In this document: positions 11,464 to 21,560 of the stretch, in pieces
Layout: each line of letters begins with the position of its first letter
Position numbering within the stretch: the first letter of the stretch is position 1
DNA from: Selaginella moellendorffii
Taxonomy: Eukaryota > Streptophyta > Lycopodiopsida > Selaginellales > Selaginellaceae
NCBI RefSeq assembly: GCF_000143415.4
Contig: NW_003314323.1
Location: 1,097,767 to 1,161,766, forward strand
Direction: 5' to 3'
Length of the DNA stretch: 64,000 nucleotides
Made by a program: the position numbers and the translations under genes
The notes under the pieces: model-generated
What the model was told of the DNA's origin: nothing
The model's input: the letters and a program-made list of their open reading frames with translations, nothing else
Database searches by the model: none

Positions 11464-12300
11464 AGGTTAGAGATCAGGGTAGGCTTTGAGAATTTGTTGT
11501 TCTTCATAGTCATCGAGGCCATCTTCGAGATTATATTCTTCCAAGTCAATAGGTCGGTTGTGGCTGGACAGGGATTTGGTCACTTTTGTCGACATGGTTG
11601 TTGGTCGGTCCGGTCCTCGAAGGATAAGATTGTCATTGGGCCAATCTTGATAAACTTGGGCAATTCGGAGCCAAGGTCAACCGAGGAGAATTGAGTATCC
11701 GTCGGTCTGCTCCAGTAGTTTGAGGACAACATAGTTGACTGGTATTTCGATGCCTTGAATGGTGGTGTTGACTTTTCGGATGATGCCTTTGGGTTGAACA
11801 GTTCAGTGGTCGGCCATTCGGACATTGAAAGGTGCTGGGTGAACTGGGCCGATGTTGAGTTGTTGAACAAGACTTTCTTCAATAATATTAACGCTGGAGC
11901 CGCCGTCAATTATGGCTCCTCGAACAAGATGTTTGTCGAGTCGTAGGTCGATTGTCAAAACATCATTGTCACAATCAGCTGGTTGAATCTCAGTTCGAAA
12001 TGTGTCAACACCCGTCTGTGTCGAGTTGAGTGTGAGTGAGTCTGTCAAAGTGTTGGTCGGTGCAAATGTCAGATCAGTGAGCTGTTTGGTGAGGTAGGGT
12101 GCAATCTTCAGCAGTTGGCCGATGTTGATCTGAATATTTTGATTGAGGATAGTCTTTGCTACTACTTGGATTTTGTCGAAGTTTGCCGAATTGTGTTCTG
12201 GTGTCGGTGTCGATGTTGGACGATTTGTCTGTCCATTTTCTGATATTGAGTCTTGGCATTGTTGTCAGCTGGTGATGGTTGAGCTTCATTGTCGGAGTCT
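11464..12300 (-). pseudogene. Aspartic protease region of element B
   Basis: At about 11885-11915 the translation reads AIIDGGSSVNII, the D-G-G-S active-site loop seen in Tat-like retroelement proteases. The partner region, with a YSILLG.PWL sequence, follows near 11680. The frame is broken by TGA codons after MADH (about 11803) and in ILLG-stop-PWL, where family members have Arg, and by a TAA at about 11466. Upstream, the segment with NIGQLLKIAPYL is probably the gag-protease linker. The protease would cut the Gag-Pol polyprotein. This copy cannot make an intact one. Confidence 0.75.
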
Positions 12301-12632
12301 AAAATCACTAATTCGGGTTGTTGTAGAGCGAGTTGCCATTGTATCTTGGCAGCTAACTTTTGCTTCTTTTTCCATTCCCGGAGTTTTGTTAGGCTCTCAG
12401 GGCCTTTCTGTTCACTATCTCCGGAATCTCTGTCTGGTTGTTGTTGTTTTTCTGCTCGAATTTGTGCTCGGGTTTGTACTGCCATGACTTGAGGATCTGA
12501 GTTGTCATTGTCGGCATAAGGTAGTTCGTCAGTCTTGACCATCCTTGTTGTTGGTGGTTGCTGCTGGTTCTGATCTTGTTGTCGAGGAGGCGGTGGACCA
12601 AGTCTCGGTGGTTTTGAAGTCAAGGTTGCCAT
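12162..12632 (-). CDS. Gag-pol junction segment, element B
   Basis: An open frame of 156 codons begins at an ATG (12632) that overlaps the end of the gag zinc-knuckle frame in a different register. This suggests that pol was expressed by frameshift or re-initiation. The segment is charged and Gln-rich and includes MAVQTRAQIRAEKQQQ, like the start of pol in related elements, and a stretch of Lys/Trp near REWKKKQK. The last 40 or so codons are probably out of register with the protease frame because of a later indel. Confidence 0.55.
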   Translation of the reverse strand: MATLTSKPPRLGPPPPRQQDQNQQQPPTTRMVKTDELPYADNDNSDPQVMAVQTRAQIRAEKQQQPDRDSGDSEQKGPESLTKLREWKKKQKLAAKIQWQLALQQPELVILDSDNEAQPSPADNNAKTQYQKMDRQIVQHRHRHQNTIRQTSTKSK

Positions 12633-13760
12633 GGTCGGTTGTTATAGGTGCCTTGGGAGGCCTGGTCTTGATAACCTTGGCCTTGGTATCTTCGGTTCTG
12701 GTATCTTGGGTATTGTTGGTATCCTTGGTTGTAGTTGTCTCGGTTTGCTGGGTAGTTCCGGTTCGGTGGGTGTTGTCGATCATTGTAGTTGTTGTTGTAG
12801 TTGTTGTTGTAATTGTTGTAGTTGTTGTAGCGAGGTTGATCATTCCATTGTCGACTCTGGTGTTGGAAGTTGTTTCTCGGTGGTCTCCAGTTTGTCGGAG
12901 GTGGTGGCTGGTAATTGTCGAAGTATTGATTTGGATATGGTTGTCGAAACTGCTGTCGGGGATAGTTCGAGACTTGTCGAACTTCTGGAGAATTTCGAAA
13001 TCTGCAAGTCTTGGCGTCATGACCTTCTTTGGTACAGATCTGGCATTTGGAGATTTGGAGCTTGTAGTCACTTGCCGGATGTCTTTTGTTCTTGCACTTA
13101 GTACACCAAATTCCAGATCGAAATTCTTTGATGTCGGCCTTGGCTTTTCCCTTGAGCTTGTCGATTGTTTTCCTAAGTTTCTAAAGTTTTGACTTGGTGC
13201 TCTCTCCAAGTTCATCATCGGAGTCATCGTTGGAACTGCTATCAGAATCTGAGTTATCCGTGTCATCTACTTGTGCTGTCATTCGTCGAGCTTGAATATC
13301 TTGAAGGGCTCTTGCAAGTTCGAGATAAGTGGCAACGTTGATGTGTGTTGCCGCTTCTCGGAGGGATCGTCGGAGGCCTTGCATGTACCATTGGTAAAGT
13401 AATGTTTTGGTGGCACTGTTGCCGCATTTGCTGGCATGTCGAGTGAAGGTTTGAGTGTAGTCGTCGATGGATTGACCAGACTTTTGCTTGAGTTTTTGGA
13501 TCTTGTGAAGTCGTTGGCTTTGAGTGAGGGAAGACTTGAATCGGTCTACGAGTTTGAGTGTGAGGTCGTCGAAACTTGTATTTTGAGGAAGCGTTTGAGC
13601 CCATTCGTTGGCTCTCTTTTGAAGGGTACATCGGAAATAGTATGGAAGTTCAGTCGTCTAGCTGTTGATTCGGATTGCTTCTCGGAACTGTTCAACATGT
13701 TTCTCGGTGTCTTCTGACTTCAGACCATGAAATAGTGGATAGGAGACGTCTTCCGACATG
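12626..13760 (-). pseudogene. Gag capsid and zinc-knuckle region, element B
   Basis: One frame carries the retrotransposon gag pattern: YPLFHGLKSEDTEKHVEQF (about 13740), NEWAQTLP, FDDLTLKLVDRF, QSIDDYTQTF and YQWYMQGLRRSLR (about 13390), then an acidic spacer DDTDNSDSDSSSNDDSDDE. A TAG interrupts it at about 13662, where CAG (Gln) would fit. Further on, a CCHC zinc knuckle CQICTKEGHDAKTC (C-x2-C-x4-H-x4-C) lies near 13010-13055, preceded by a degenerate C-x2-C module. It is followed by a long Asn/Tyr/Gln-rich tail ending at a TGA near 12626. Gag forms the virus-like particle and binds the element RNA. Confidence 0.75.
12775..12835. repeat. Trinucleotide repeat (GTT/GTA) in the gag tail
   Basis: Repeats of TTG/TTGTAG on the plus strand encode an Asn/Tyr-rich run in the minus-strand gag tail. 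It is internal low complexity and not an independent element. Confidence 0.7.
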
Positions 13761-14939
13761 TATGTTGGCAACGGCGGTAGTGACTGCCATTTGCTGTTGG
13801 TAGTAATGTTGGTATTGTCGAGGTTGTTTTGTCAGTTTGTCACCGTGGAGTCCTAAGGTGATTTGTAGCAAGGGGTTGTCGGGGTCGACAACAAAGTTGG
13901 TGTAAGAGGAAGGTGGTGGTGAAATGTTGTTGTTATTCAGTGGACTCTTCTCTGTTTTTTCTTCTATGTTGGGATTGTTTTCTGGTGTGTCATCGATGTC
14001 GTCGTCAGTGTCGGGTTGCTTGCCGGTGTTGATTTTCGGAAGATGGTGTTTGAACTTGTTGTCGACGTATTTGTCGGAGTTATGTTGTCTTGGTTGTGGT
14101 TGTTCTTCTAAATTGTCAAAGAGTTCTTCAAATGTATAGTTGTGTGGGGATTGTGGTTGCTGTGGAAGATTGTTGTCGTCAACGATTGGTTCGTCGATCT
14201 CGTTGTTGTTGGATGATTGTAGCTGTTCGGCAGTTCGGTGCGAGTTGTTGACGTCGAGTGCTTGACTATTGGACGATTCGGGTTGTTCGTCTTTACTGCT
14301 GTTGACTGGGTATATTGGAGTGCGACTGTAATTAGTGAAGTCGAGTTGTTGTCTCATTGGCGCGTTGAAGTCGAAAGCATGTTCGAAAGGTCTTGCTGAT
14401 AGCGGGCTTCGGTAGATGTTGGAAGCAAATGTGGGATATATTGGTGTTGTGAAGATCGGTCGGTATGGCGAAAATGGTGCTGGTCTGGTGAAGTCTGTGA
14501 AGCTGGGCGGGAAACTTGGTCGTTCGTCGTCACTGTAGATGGGGTTGGTGAATGTACCTTTGAAGTGGTTGTATGCTGCTTGAAAAATGTTTTGTTGCTC
14601 GGGCGTAGTCTGTGTCGACTGCTCAAATGTTCGGTCGGGCTCGGGCACTTTGGTGGGTGCCGTCGAGGGTGTTGATTCAAGCTCGGGCACTTCGGTGGGT
14701 GCCGTCGAGGGTGTTGATTCAAGCTCGGGCACTTCGGTGGGTGCTATCGAGGGTGTTGATTCAGGCTCGGGCACTTCAGTGGGTGCTGTCGAGGGTGCTA
14801 CCGGTGGTGTGTCTGGTGGTGTTGTGTAGTCGTCGTATTCTTCGCAGATGTCCGATACTGACTTGTCGGAGTTAGCTCGCGGTAATAATTTGTGTCGGAT
14901 GTAATTCTCTCTCTTGGAGGGTCTAACAACTTGATTCAA
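13692..14939 (-). CDS. N-terminal gag region of element B, low complexity with a 14-residue repeat
   Basis: An open frame of 415 codons lies immediately upstream of the capsid-like region, in a register that runs out where the capsid frame begins. It opens with a basic segment (KRENYIRHKLLPR), followed by four tandem copies of a Pro/Glu/Ser/Thr unit (APTEVPE.ESTPS), then a long Asn/Gln/Pro-rich disordered part. It ends with VDPDNPLLQITLGLHGDKL before shifting frame. No enzymatic motif is visible. I read it as the extended N-terminal part of the gag polyprotein. Confidence 0.55.
   Translation of the reverse strand: MNQVVRPSKRENYIRHKLLPRANSDKSVSDICEEYDDYTTPPDTPPVAPSTAPTEVPEPESTPSIAPTEVPELESTPSTAPTEVPELESTPSTAPTKVPEPDRTFEQSTQTTPEQQNIFQAAYNHFKGTFTNPIYSDDERPSFPPSFTDFTRPAPFSPYRPIFTTPIYPTFASNIYRSPLSARPFEHAFDFNAPMRQQLDFTNYSRTPIYPVNSSKDEQPESSNSQALDVNNSHRTAEQLQSSNNNEIDEPIVDDNNLPQQPQSPHNYTFEELFDNLEEQPQPRQHNSDKYVDNKFKHHLPKINTGKQPDTDDDIDDTPENNPNIEEKTEKSPLNNNNISPPPSSYTNFVVDPDNPLLQITLGLHGDKLTKQPRQYQHYYQQQMAVTTAVANIHVGRRLLSTISWSEVRRHRETC
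14632..14802. repeat. 42-bp tandem repeat, four copies, in gag
   Basis: The unit CTCGGGCACTTCGGTGGGTG plus GTCGAGGGTGTTGATTCA recurs four times with few changes. 42 bp equals 14 codons, so copy-number change keeps the gag frame. Confidence 0.85.
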
Positions 14940-15186
14940 CTTCTCTTAGTCTTTCTTTCTCTTTGTTTCTAAAGTCTTCAAATCTCTATCTAAACATCGG
15001 ATAAGTCGTTGTCGGTCTTCTTCCGACTTGCTGGATGTTCTTCGTGGTTTTGGATACATGCATTCTTCTACTGGTTGTCGGTGTCAGATTCGTGTGTGCA
15101 ATCAATCATGCAGTGCGGGCAGAACTTCGGGAATACTGTTGGCGGGCTAATTGTCGATAAAGTTGTTGTGAGCTTGTTCGTTCTTT

Positions 15187-15985
15187 TCAGTGCACATATT
15201 GATGGTGGTGTGTGTTGGGTTGGGTTGTGTTCAGCCGAGTTGTGTTGGGTCGAGTGTGCTGGTGCAGTATGCAGACTGGTCTTCCACTGGCTGGTGCCGA
15301 GATGGAGTTCAATGAAGAGTTTCGGATATTCGGGTTTGTCTGGAATGATTTCTTCGATAATGTCATCGAGTTGTTCGAGTTAGGATTGGGCGATGGCGTG
15401 ATTGGCGAGAATTGTTGCAGCGAACGTGTTGATTTCAAACCGAGTTTGAACTGTTGTTTTAGTGCTGAGCTGCTGACTTTGTCGGAGGGGTTGTTGAAAA
15501 ATTGGTGGTGCGTTGTGAAGTTGTCCCTCGACAAGTTGTCCAATACCGGGTAACAGAGTGATGGGTTCATCGTTGGTGTTGGTTTTGAGGATGTGCTTCG
15601 GTATTTGGAGTGGGCGCAGGAACTGGAATTGTGTCGGAATGCTAGGATTGCTGGGTCCACAATTGCACGGAAGATGGGTTTGTTTCGGTAGTGGTGTCGG
15701 TTTGTGTTGAGCGTGCTGGTTGATGTCTTGAGCTTGGAGTGGGTGGTCTTGTGCTCGGAGATGGAGTTTGCCAATGAAGCTGCTGAGGGCGTTCGCTGAT
15801 GAAGGTGCTGGTAGATTGGAGTTTCTTGTCAAAGAGGGTTGTTGGTGTTCTCCGTCGGTGATTGGACTTGGAGATCTTGAGAGAGAGCTTTCAGGTTCTT
15901 CAAATATCTCCTCTAGAAAGTGTCTGTCTTTACTGCATTGGGCAGCAACCGCTTGGACGCCGTTGATCCATGGTGGCAGTGGCAT
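15187..15985 (-). CDS. First gag-proximal ORF of element B
   Basis: The frame starts with Met at 15985, 166 bp downstream of the 5' LTR edge, as expected for the first codon of the element's polyprotein (MPLPPWINGVQAVAAQ). It runs 201 codons to a TAA near 15380. Beyond it the same register continues with sensible sequence (DDIIEEIIPDKPEYPKLF), so the stop is probably a mutation. The region is rich in Ser, Pro, Gln and His. A CPHC-like cluster further on (about 15110) may bind metal. I recognise no family apart from its position in gag. Confidence 0.5.
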
Positions 15986-16133
15986 TTGCGTGTTGAATTT
16001 GGGCGAATGTACGAATTAGGGCATAATTTGGGCGAATTTGGGCGAGATGGGTAGATTTCTGGATCGTTCTTGCTATTTGTGCACAAAGAATGGAGAAAAA
16101 ATGGAAGAATTTGTGAACCTGAAGGGGAATTCA

Positions 16134-16151
16134 GAAGCTGTGGTTGCCAAA
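16134..16151 (-). other. Presumed primer-binding site of element B
   Basis: Directly inside the 5' LTR the minus strand reads TTTGGCAACCACAGCTTC. The TGG at its start is the complement of the tRNA CCA end. It is not the initiator-Met site used by families A and C, and I cannot assign the tRNA. Confidence 0.45.
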
Positions 16152-16446
16152 TGAAGAGGTGTGAAAACTCCTCTTCACTGGAAATCTATTGTTAATAAGA
16201 AAACAAAAGAGAAAAGGGCCCAATCTCCAAGGGCAGAGAAGAAGCATGAGTAAAAGAATGTTGTGTATTGATAAGAAAAACGATGGAATGGAGATAGGGA
16301 TCCACAATTCGGATTCCCCCCTTTGAAAGGCTAGCAGTTCTAACTGCTAGCATATACTATATGCTATGCATGATTTAATCTATGGCTCCGATGCAGCCCT
16401 AGGTTCAAAGTCGGAGTCCCCTGAACTTGGGTTTTTGGTTGATACA
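16152..16446 (-). repeat. 5' LTR of element B (295 bp)
   Basis: It starts TGAAGAGG and ends TTGATACA on the plus strand. The outer edge abuts the CTAGC target duplication. The first 71 bp are repeated at 3874-3944. The LTR is short for a Tat/Athila-like element. Confidence 0.9.
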
Positions 16447-16451
16447 CTAGC

Positions 16452-17968
16452 CCCGAGAATGGCATCCATGCCATTCAACGTTTGCATTTGGTCCAAGTGC
16501 TCCATGTGTCTAGTCCCATGATCGACACCCCAAGGCACCACCAACATACCAACCCGTTACGCTAGGCCATGCTCAATCACCTTGGTCACATCGGTGGTCT
16601 AACACCACCTGCATTGCAATCCTGTCTTTCCAAGATTGGGCCATCTGTCCATGAGTGGTCATCCTAGATCCACTCCTTAACATCCTTAGAATGCCCACAG
16701 ACATAAGGAATAGCTTTCCCCAATATCTCCTTTCTGGTTCCCACCAAGTCCCTCTTTGTCCTTGGCCGTGTTTGCCAACACCGCCACTGGATCAAGGCCC
16801 ACAGGCCCGACCACTAAGTCCCACAGTCCTTTGGGACTTCCTCACCGCACGACTATATCCTTGGTCACTACACCAGAGGACTACTCCTCTTCCTTTCCAT
16901 AGTCTGGGCCTTTGGGACAACATTTCGGAACACCGTGGCCTTACGCAAGCCTCGTGGGTACTCTCCCCGCCTTCCGCCTTTGGGTGCTTTAGCCATGGGC
17001 TTAGAGTGAGGTTTCGTTGAGCCACGTCTGGTATCCAAGTAGGTAGTGCCACCCACACTTGGATTGGGAGCATCGGCCAGTTGATCTTCAGGGGGAACTA
17101 AAGCCGACTCTTGAACACTTCACCAAGTTACCTCGTTTGTCGGTCTGTATTCACTCTAGTCTTGGACTTCCCAGTGGGCAGCTCATCACCCAACACTGGG
17201 TACAGCCTTCCTGGGCCAAACTAGCCTTTCCTGGCCAAACTGGCTCCACTGTAGTCTTCCCCCTTACTATATTTTTGGAGCTCACCAAACCCCCCAGGGT
17301 CTGGGAGACGAACGCTTTGGGCTTTCACCCTCTCGGGCTCGGGCTCAGGCGCGGTCTCGAGCCCGAGCGCGGGCTCGGGTGCGGTCTCAGGCTCGAGCGT
17401 AGGCGCGGGCGCGGTCCCGGTCCCGATCGCGGTCTCGGTCTCGGTCTCGGTCCTGGTCTCGGTCTCGGTCTCGGTCTTGGTCCCGGTCTCGGTCTCGACC
17501 TCGGACTCCATCTTGGACTTCGTCTCGGTCCATCTTGGACTCCATCTCGGACTCCATCTCGGGTCCATCTCGGACTCCATCTCAGACTGCATCTCGGACT
17601 CCGTCTCGGTCCATCTCGGACTCCATCTCGGACTCCGTCTCAGTCCATCTCGGACTCCATCTCAAACTCCATCTCAGACTCCATCTCAAACTCCGTCTCG
17701 GTCCATCTTGGACTCCATCTTGGACTCCATCTCGGACACTTCCATGTGTCATGTATTGGTCCTTTTGGGTCCCTTTTTAGAGCCTCGCTTATTGCTCGCT
17801 TCGTGCTCATTCCTCGAGCACTTTGTTGGGAGTTCCACTCCTGCTCTCAACCTTTTAAGGCGGAGCTTTAACTCCAAACGTGTTACGCTCGTTTGGCTTT
17901 CGCTTTAGCCACTACCACGTGACGCCCTTCCGGCTCCACTTTGGGGCCTAGGGATTTTGTGTCTCACA
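16452..17968 (-). repeat. Second piece of the A1 5' LTR
   Basis: It continues exactly where the LTR piece ending at 3873 breaks off and runs to the family terminus TTTGTGTCTCACA. It contains the family-A minisatellite. Together the two pieces make an LTR of about 1.6 kb, shorter than in A2 mainly because the minisatellite is shorter. Confidence 0.85.
17330..17745. repeat. LTR minisatellite of A1 (hexamer then 11/12-mer units)
   Basis: A block of TCTCGG-type hexamers is followed by units of the form GACTCCATCTCG and GGTCCATCTCG. The same two-part array occurs in every family-A LTR of the window. The long reading frames over it on both strands are by-products of the repeat. Confidence 0.85.
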
Positions 17969-18144
17969 CTTATGTCCATTTGGCTAAGTATAGGTGCTAA
18001 GCCCAATTTACTAACACTTGAACAAGAGGGGCTGATAAAGGAAACTAGCAATACCAACCTCTTGCCATCGTGACGGTAAATAAAGAGTGTCTGTAAGGAC
18101 TGGCTGACAGGTAACTTTCGATACCCAAAGTTACATTCGCGACA
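17969..18144 (-). repeat. 3' LTR fragment of element C
   Basis: It matches the end of the C LTR at about 47420-47593 and ends in the same terminus GCGACA. It is cut on the left by the family-A LTR, so A1 inserted into the C LTR. An in-window copy of the target duplication cannot be checked. Confidence 0.65.
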
Positions 18145-21020
18145 CTCTCCCCCCCTAGGGAAGATCGACGTCCTCATCGATGCATACTCGAGTCTAGAAT
18201 ACTGCCAAGAAAACAACTCTAGAAAAAGTTCACGGTACTCACACTATGTGAAAAATGCACCAAATGAATTAAGAGTCAACCTCTTTGTCTAATGCGGCTG
18301 CACTACCAGCTCAGACACCTTCCAGCCGTCACCGACAAGGAAATGATCAATGGAGTTAGCCACCCTTGCTACTCTAGGTGTCACCCAAATTACAAAAGTG
18401 TGATATGCCCCTGCCTACAGGGACATAGAGAAAGAAGCCAGAGGCCCCAACCCTCTTGAGCAAAGAAACTAAACCTGTTGGTAAGATTTAGATAGACTAC
18501 TGTAAACAGGTAGGTAGAGTTGTTTACATAGTCACACCCTTTTAAATAGAATAAGGAACATCAACAGAGAAGCGGGTTATGTGACCAATCAATAGCAGCT
18601 ACTCTATGACTAAAGATTTCACCATACACACGAAGTGCCGAAGCCAGTCTGCCTATACTGGCCCAAACTTAAAGATTAATAGATGGACAATATCAAAGTC
18701 ATAGAAAATGATATCTTAGAGTCATAATTATTAGTGAATAAATCTTAGATTATAACATAAAAGTATTCCAAGTAAGTTATCAGCCGATAAACGAGTACTA
18801 TACCAGAGGAACCACCACGATCGCCATAATCGGTAAACACAGGATGCACCATCCAACAAAATTGAATAGTAAGTATATCATTAAGGAAACTCAATGATAA
18901 AACTTAACTACCAAAGATTGTAAACAGTATGCTACATTTAAAGAACTCAAAAAACATAAAGTATTATTGACTGGCAAGCAAGATGCTCGCGAATTTATCA
19001 CCCAAAGAAAATAACATCCCAATCTATCAGAATTACTTGAACAATAATTAACAGAGCAAAATGAATGTGGTAATACTAACAAACACTTATTCATGTTAAT
19101 TATAGCACCAACCAATCTAAATACATCCTGATCAACAATACTAAAGAACCAAAGTTGCTCAAACAAGTGTTAGCAACATCCTACTGATGTTTCAAACCCA
19201 AGAGACCAATCCAGAGCAAACCACAAAGAACATGAAAAGCCATAAGCCATCAAATAGCATAATTAACTATTATAAAAGATCATCAATCATCCCATCAATG
19301 AAGAGATGCATAACTATCATTGAATAAAGAATCCACCATCCCAAAGAATAGCGAATCATCAATATCAACAATAATCAAGCAAAACTCTTTTGACAAGGAT
19401 AATCAATTACTCTAAATGATAGTTAATCATCACCAATGATTGCTAGATGTAGAAGCCAATGTCAACATCGAAGCTAATAAACCAAAATGCCTTCCCCAAC
19501 AACTTCTAACAAATGAAATAATGAACATAAAACTCAAAGAACCAAAAGTTTGAAAAAGCCTATAACTAAATCTTTGTCTATAATGATCACAAGTCTTGCA
19601 TTAAATAACTTCAATGTTAAAGAAGAAATCATGGTACAACCCATAATATCCTCCTCAACACATCCATAAGCTAAACTTCATAATGCCAAAGCTAATGAAG
19701 AGCATGTCTACATCAATCCAAAAGTTAAGCATAACAAAGTTATGTTAAACAAACGATCACCAAACGATCCTCCATGAATCCATCTATAGCAAGACGTAAG
19801 TCACTTCATAACAAACACAAGAAGAATCATCAATGATCAATATATTCCAATTCAAATCCAATAAGGATTCAAACATTCTAACATCGATCACTAACTCTTC
19901 TGCTTGTAGAGTTAACATGGTCCATGACTAAATCATTTTTCAAGGAAAAGCTCAAAGCTCAACCCCTACTAAACAATCTCGTCTAGAATACAATTAACTC
20001 AACTTGCTACTCAGTTCATTTGAACATCAATACAGTTGCTAACTAGCAATTGTACAAATACTAATAACACAAAGCCATAGCCAAATCATCAACATTATCT
20101 TCATTGAGACTAATGGAACTCGACATCAATCTTTCGGAAAGACATTTCATTTCACTCGAATCTCAATATCAATAATATCAATGACAAGGGATCACTTAAA
20201 TGCCATTAACACCATCACAAAGCTAAAAGAAAGCAAGAGTGAATCACCACTCAAAACTCTTTTGCAACTAAGCTAACCAAAGTCGAAGATACTTTAGTTA
20301 GTATCCGAGACAAGTTCTTCAATAATACTTAGCTATAGATAACACTTCATCAATGAGTGAATCACCACACCCAAGACTTAATGAAATCCAACACTACGAA
20401 ATGGAGAGAAATGATTTACGTGTTTGATCCTTCATCTTTAACAACTCTCTTTTTGGTTTCATCTTTGATTAAACCTCAAACTTGCATTTGCACTGCCTTC
20501 AGTTCAATCAAAGAAAAGTTTATGACAGAGCACGGCACTACTTGAACCAATAGACTAATCCCTATAGTCTTGATTGATCCACTTGTAACCATGCCTAGGA
20601 AGGATCCACTAGTGCTATGTTAAACAGCTACGGACTAGCTTATTTACCACTCATAGCAAACCCAGGAAAAGGTTTATTTAACCCACGGTACATGGAACAA
20701 CTCATGGAACTACCGATAAGTTAACATTAATCCTGCCAACTCAAAGTGTAACCTTGAGTTGCTAATGTGCTTCACTCACGAGCCCAAGCATAAACTTGTG
20801 CAAATGAAACTTCCCAAATCCATCTTATGAGCCCAAGAGCAAGCTCATACAATGCAGTACAAAAAGGTAACCAAACTCCATACCTAAGGAACAATTGCGA
20901 AGTGTTTGCACCCAAATGTGTACCCACTCGGATCATCGTTTTCATCTCTGTATATGCAACAAGACTAGTTGCCCAATCTCATTGGATAGTACTCACTGAG
21001 ACTCATCCTCTAATACCAAA
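18145..21020 (-). mobile_element. Internal region of non-autonomous LTR element C
   Basis: 2.9 kb lie between an LTR end plus polypurine tract on the left (CTCTCCCCCCCTAGGG on the plus strand, 18145-18160) and a primer-binding site plus LTR start on the right. The sequence is A-rich, with many repeats of words such as ATCATCAAT. No frame exceeds about 90 codons and none shows a retroelement motif. It is a second protein-less LTR family, distinct from A in LTR and internal sequence. Confidence 0.6.
21001..21018 (-). other. Primer-binding site of element C
   Basis: On the minus strand this reads TGGTATTAGAGGATGAGT, a variant of the initiator-Met complement. It is placed 2 nt inside the LTR start at 21021. 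Confidence 0.7.
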
Positions 21021-21560
21021 TGTAGCACACGTGGCTTTTACCCTTTATCCTATGGTGATTTACCATAAGATAACACCACGAAGTGAAACCTAAACCCTTT
21101 ATATGCCATGTGTCTTATGCCATGTGCTACATGCCACATGTCCATAGGATAGTGGTGTGGAACCCAAGGTTCAGGGCCTTGGGCCACTGAACGAAGGAAC
21201 AGTGCCAAACTCCCAAGCATGGATCTAAGAAGTGATGGAACCAGACCACGGAGCAACTCTTGAGCATACAGCCCAAGGAGCGAAGGAACAGGAGCCCAGA
21301 GCAACTGAAACAGTCCTAGAACAACCAGCATCCCAATGCCAGAACCAGCATGCAAAATGGAGCTAAACGGAGTCTAGCGCTATTTCGGCATACTAGTGGC
21401 CTAACATGAGGATATGGGTACTCCACCAGCTAGCATGGAATGGAACTTGGGCTTGGACTTAGGCCGGACGCAGAACAAGGACAGGCATGCAAGCGGGAGC
21501 TAGACTATGCCTCAGGTTGGTTGGCCATGCCCGATCTACCCACTATCCCTACATTTGGAA
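21021..21560 (-). repeat. 5' LTR of element C, truncated
   Basis: It begins TGTAGCACACGTGG and matches the LTR beginning at 42981 and, inverted, 40440-40967. The rest of the LTR, present at 46326-47593, is missing because D sequence follows. The border near 21560 is approximate. Confidence 0.65.

Larger units (their letters stand above)
3874..16446 (-). mobile_element. Ty3/gypsy LTR retrotransposon B (Tat/Athila-like), decayed
   Basis: The element starts TGAAGAGG and ends TTGATACA (TG...CA) and is flanked by the 5-bp duplication CTAGC. It lies inside a family-A LTR. The order on the minus strand is 5' LTR (16152-16446), gag region, protease, RT, RNase H, integrase, then a further ORF. This PR-RT-RH-IN order is that of Ty3/gypsy. 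The 3' LTR survives only as 71 bp at 3874-3944, next to a hAT element. The rest of that LTR, its polypurine tract and the end of the last ORF are missing. The coding frames carry several stop codons, many explicable as CGA to TGA. Confidence 0.9.

Noticed and set aside
8620-13192. Long plus-strand frames opposite gag-pol of element B (for example 8620-9423, 10252-10965, 12545-13192)
   Set aside because: They are complementary shadows of integrase, RT and gag, with no motif of their own and low-complexity Val/Leu/Ser composition.
18891-19166. 91-codon minus-strand frame in element C
   Set aside because: No motif, A/T-driven composition, and no counterpart in other C copies in the window.
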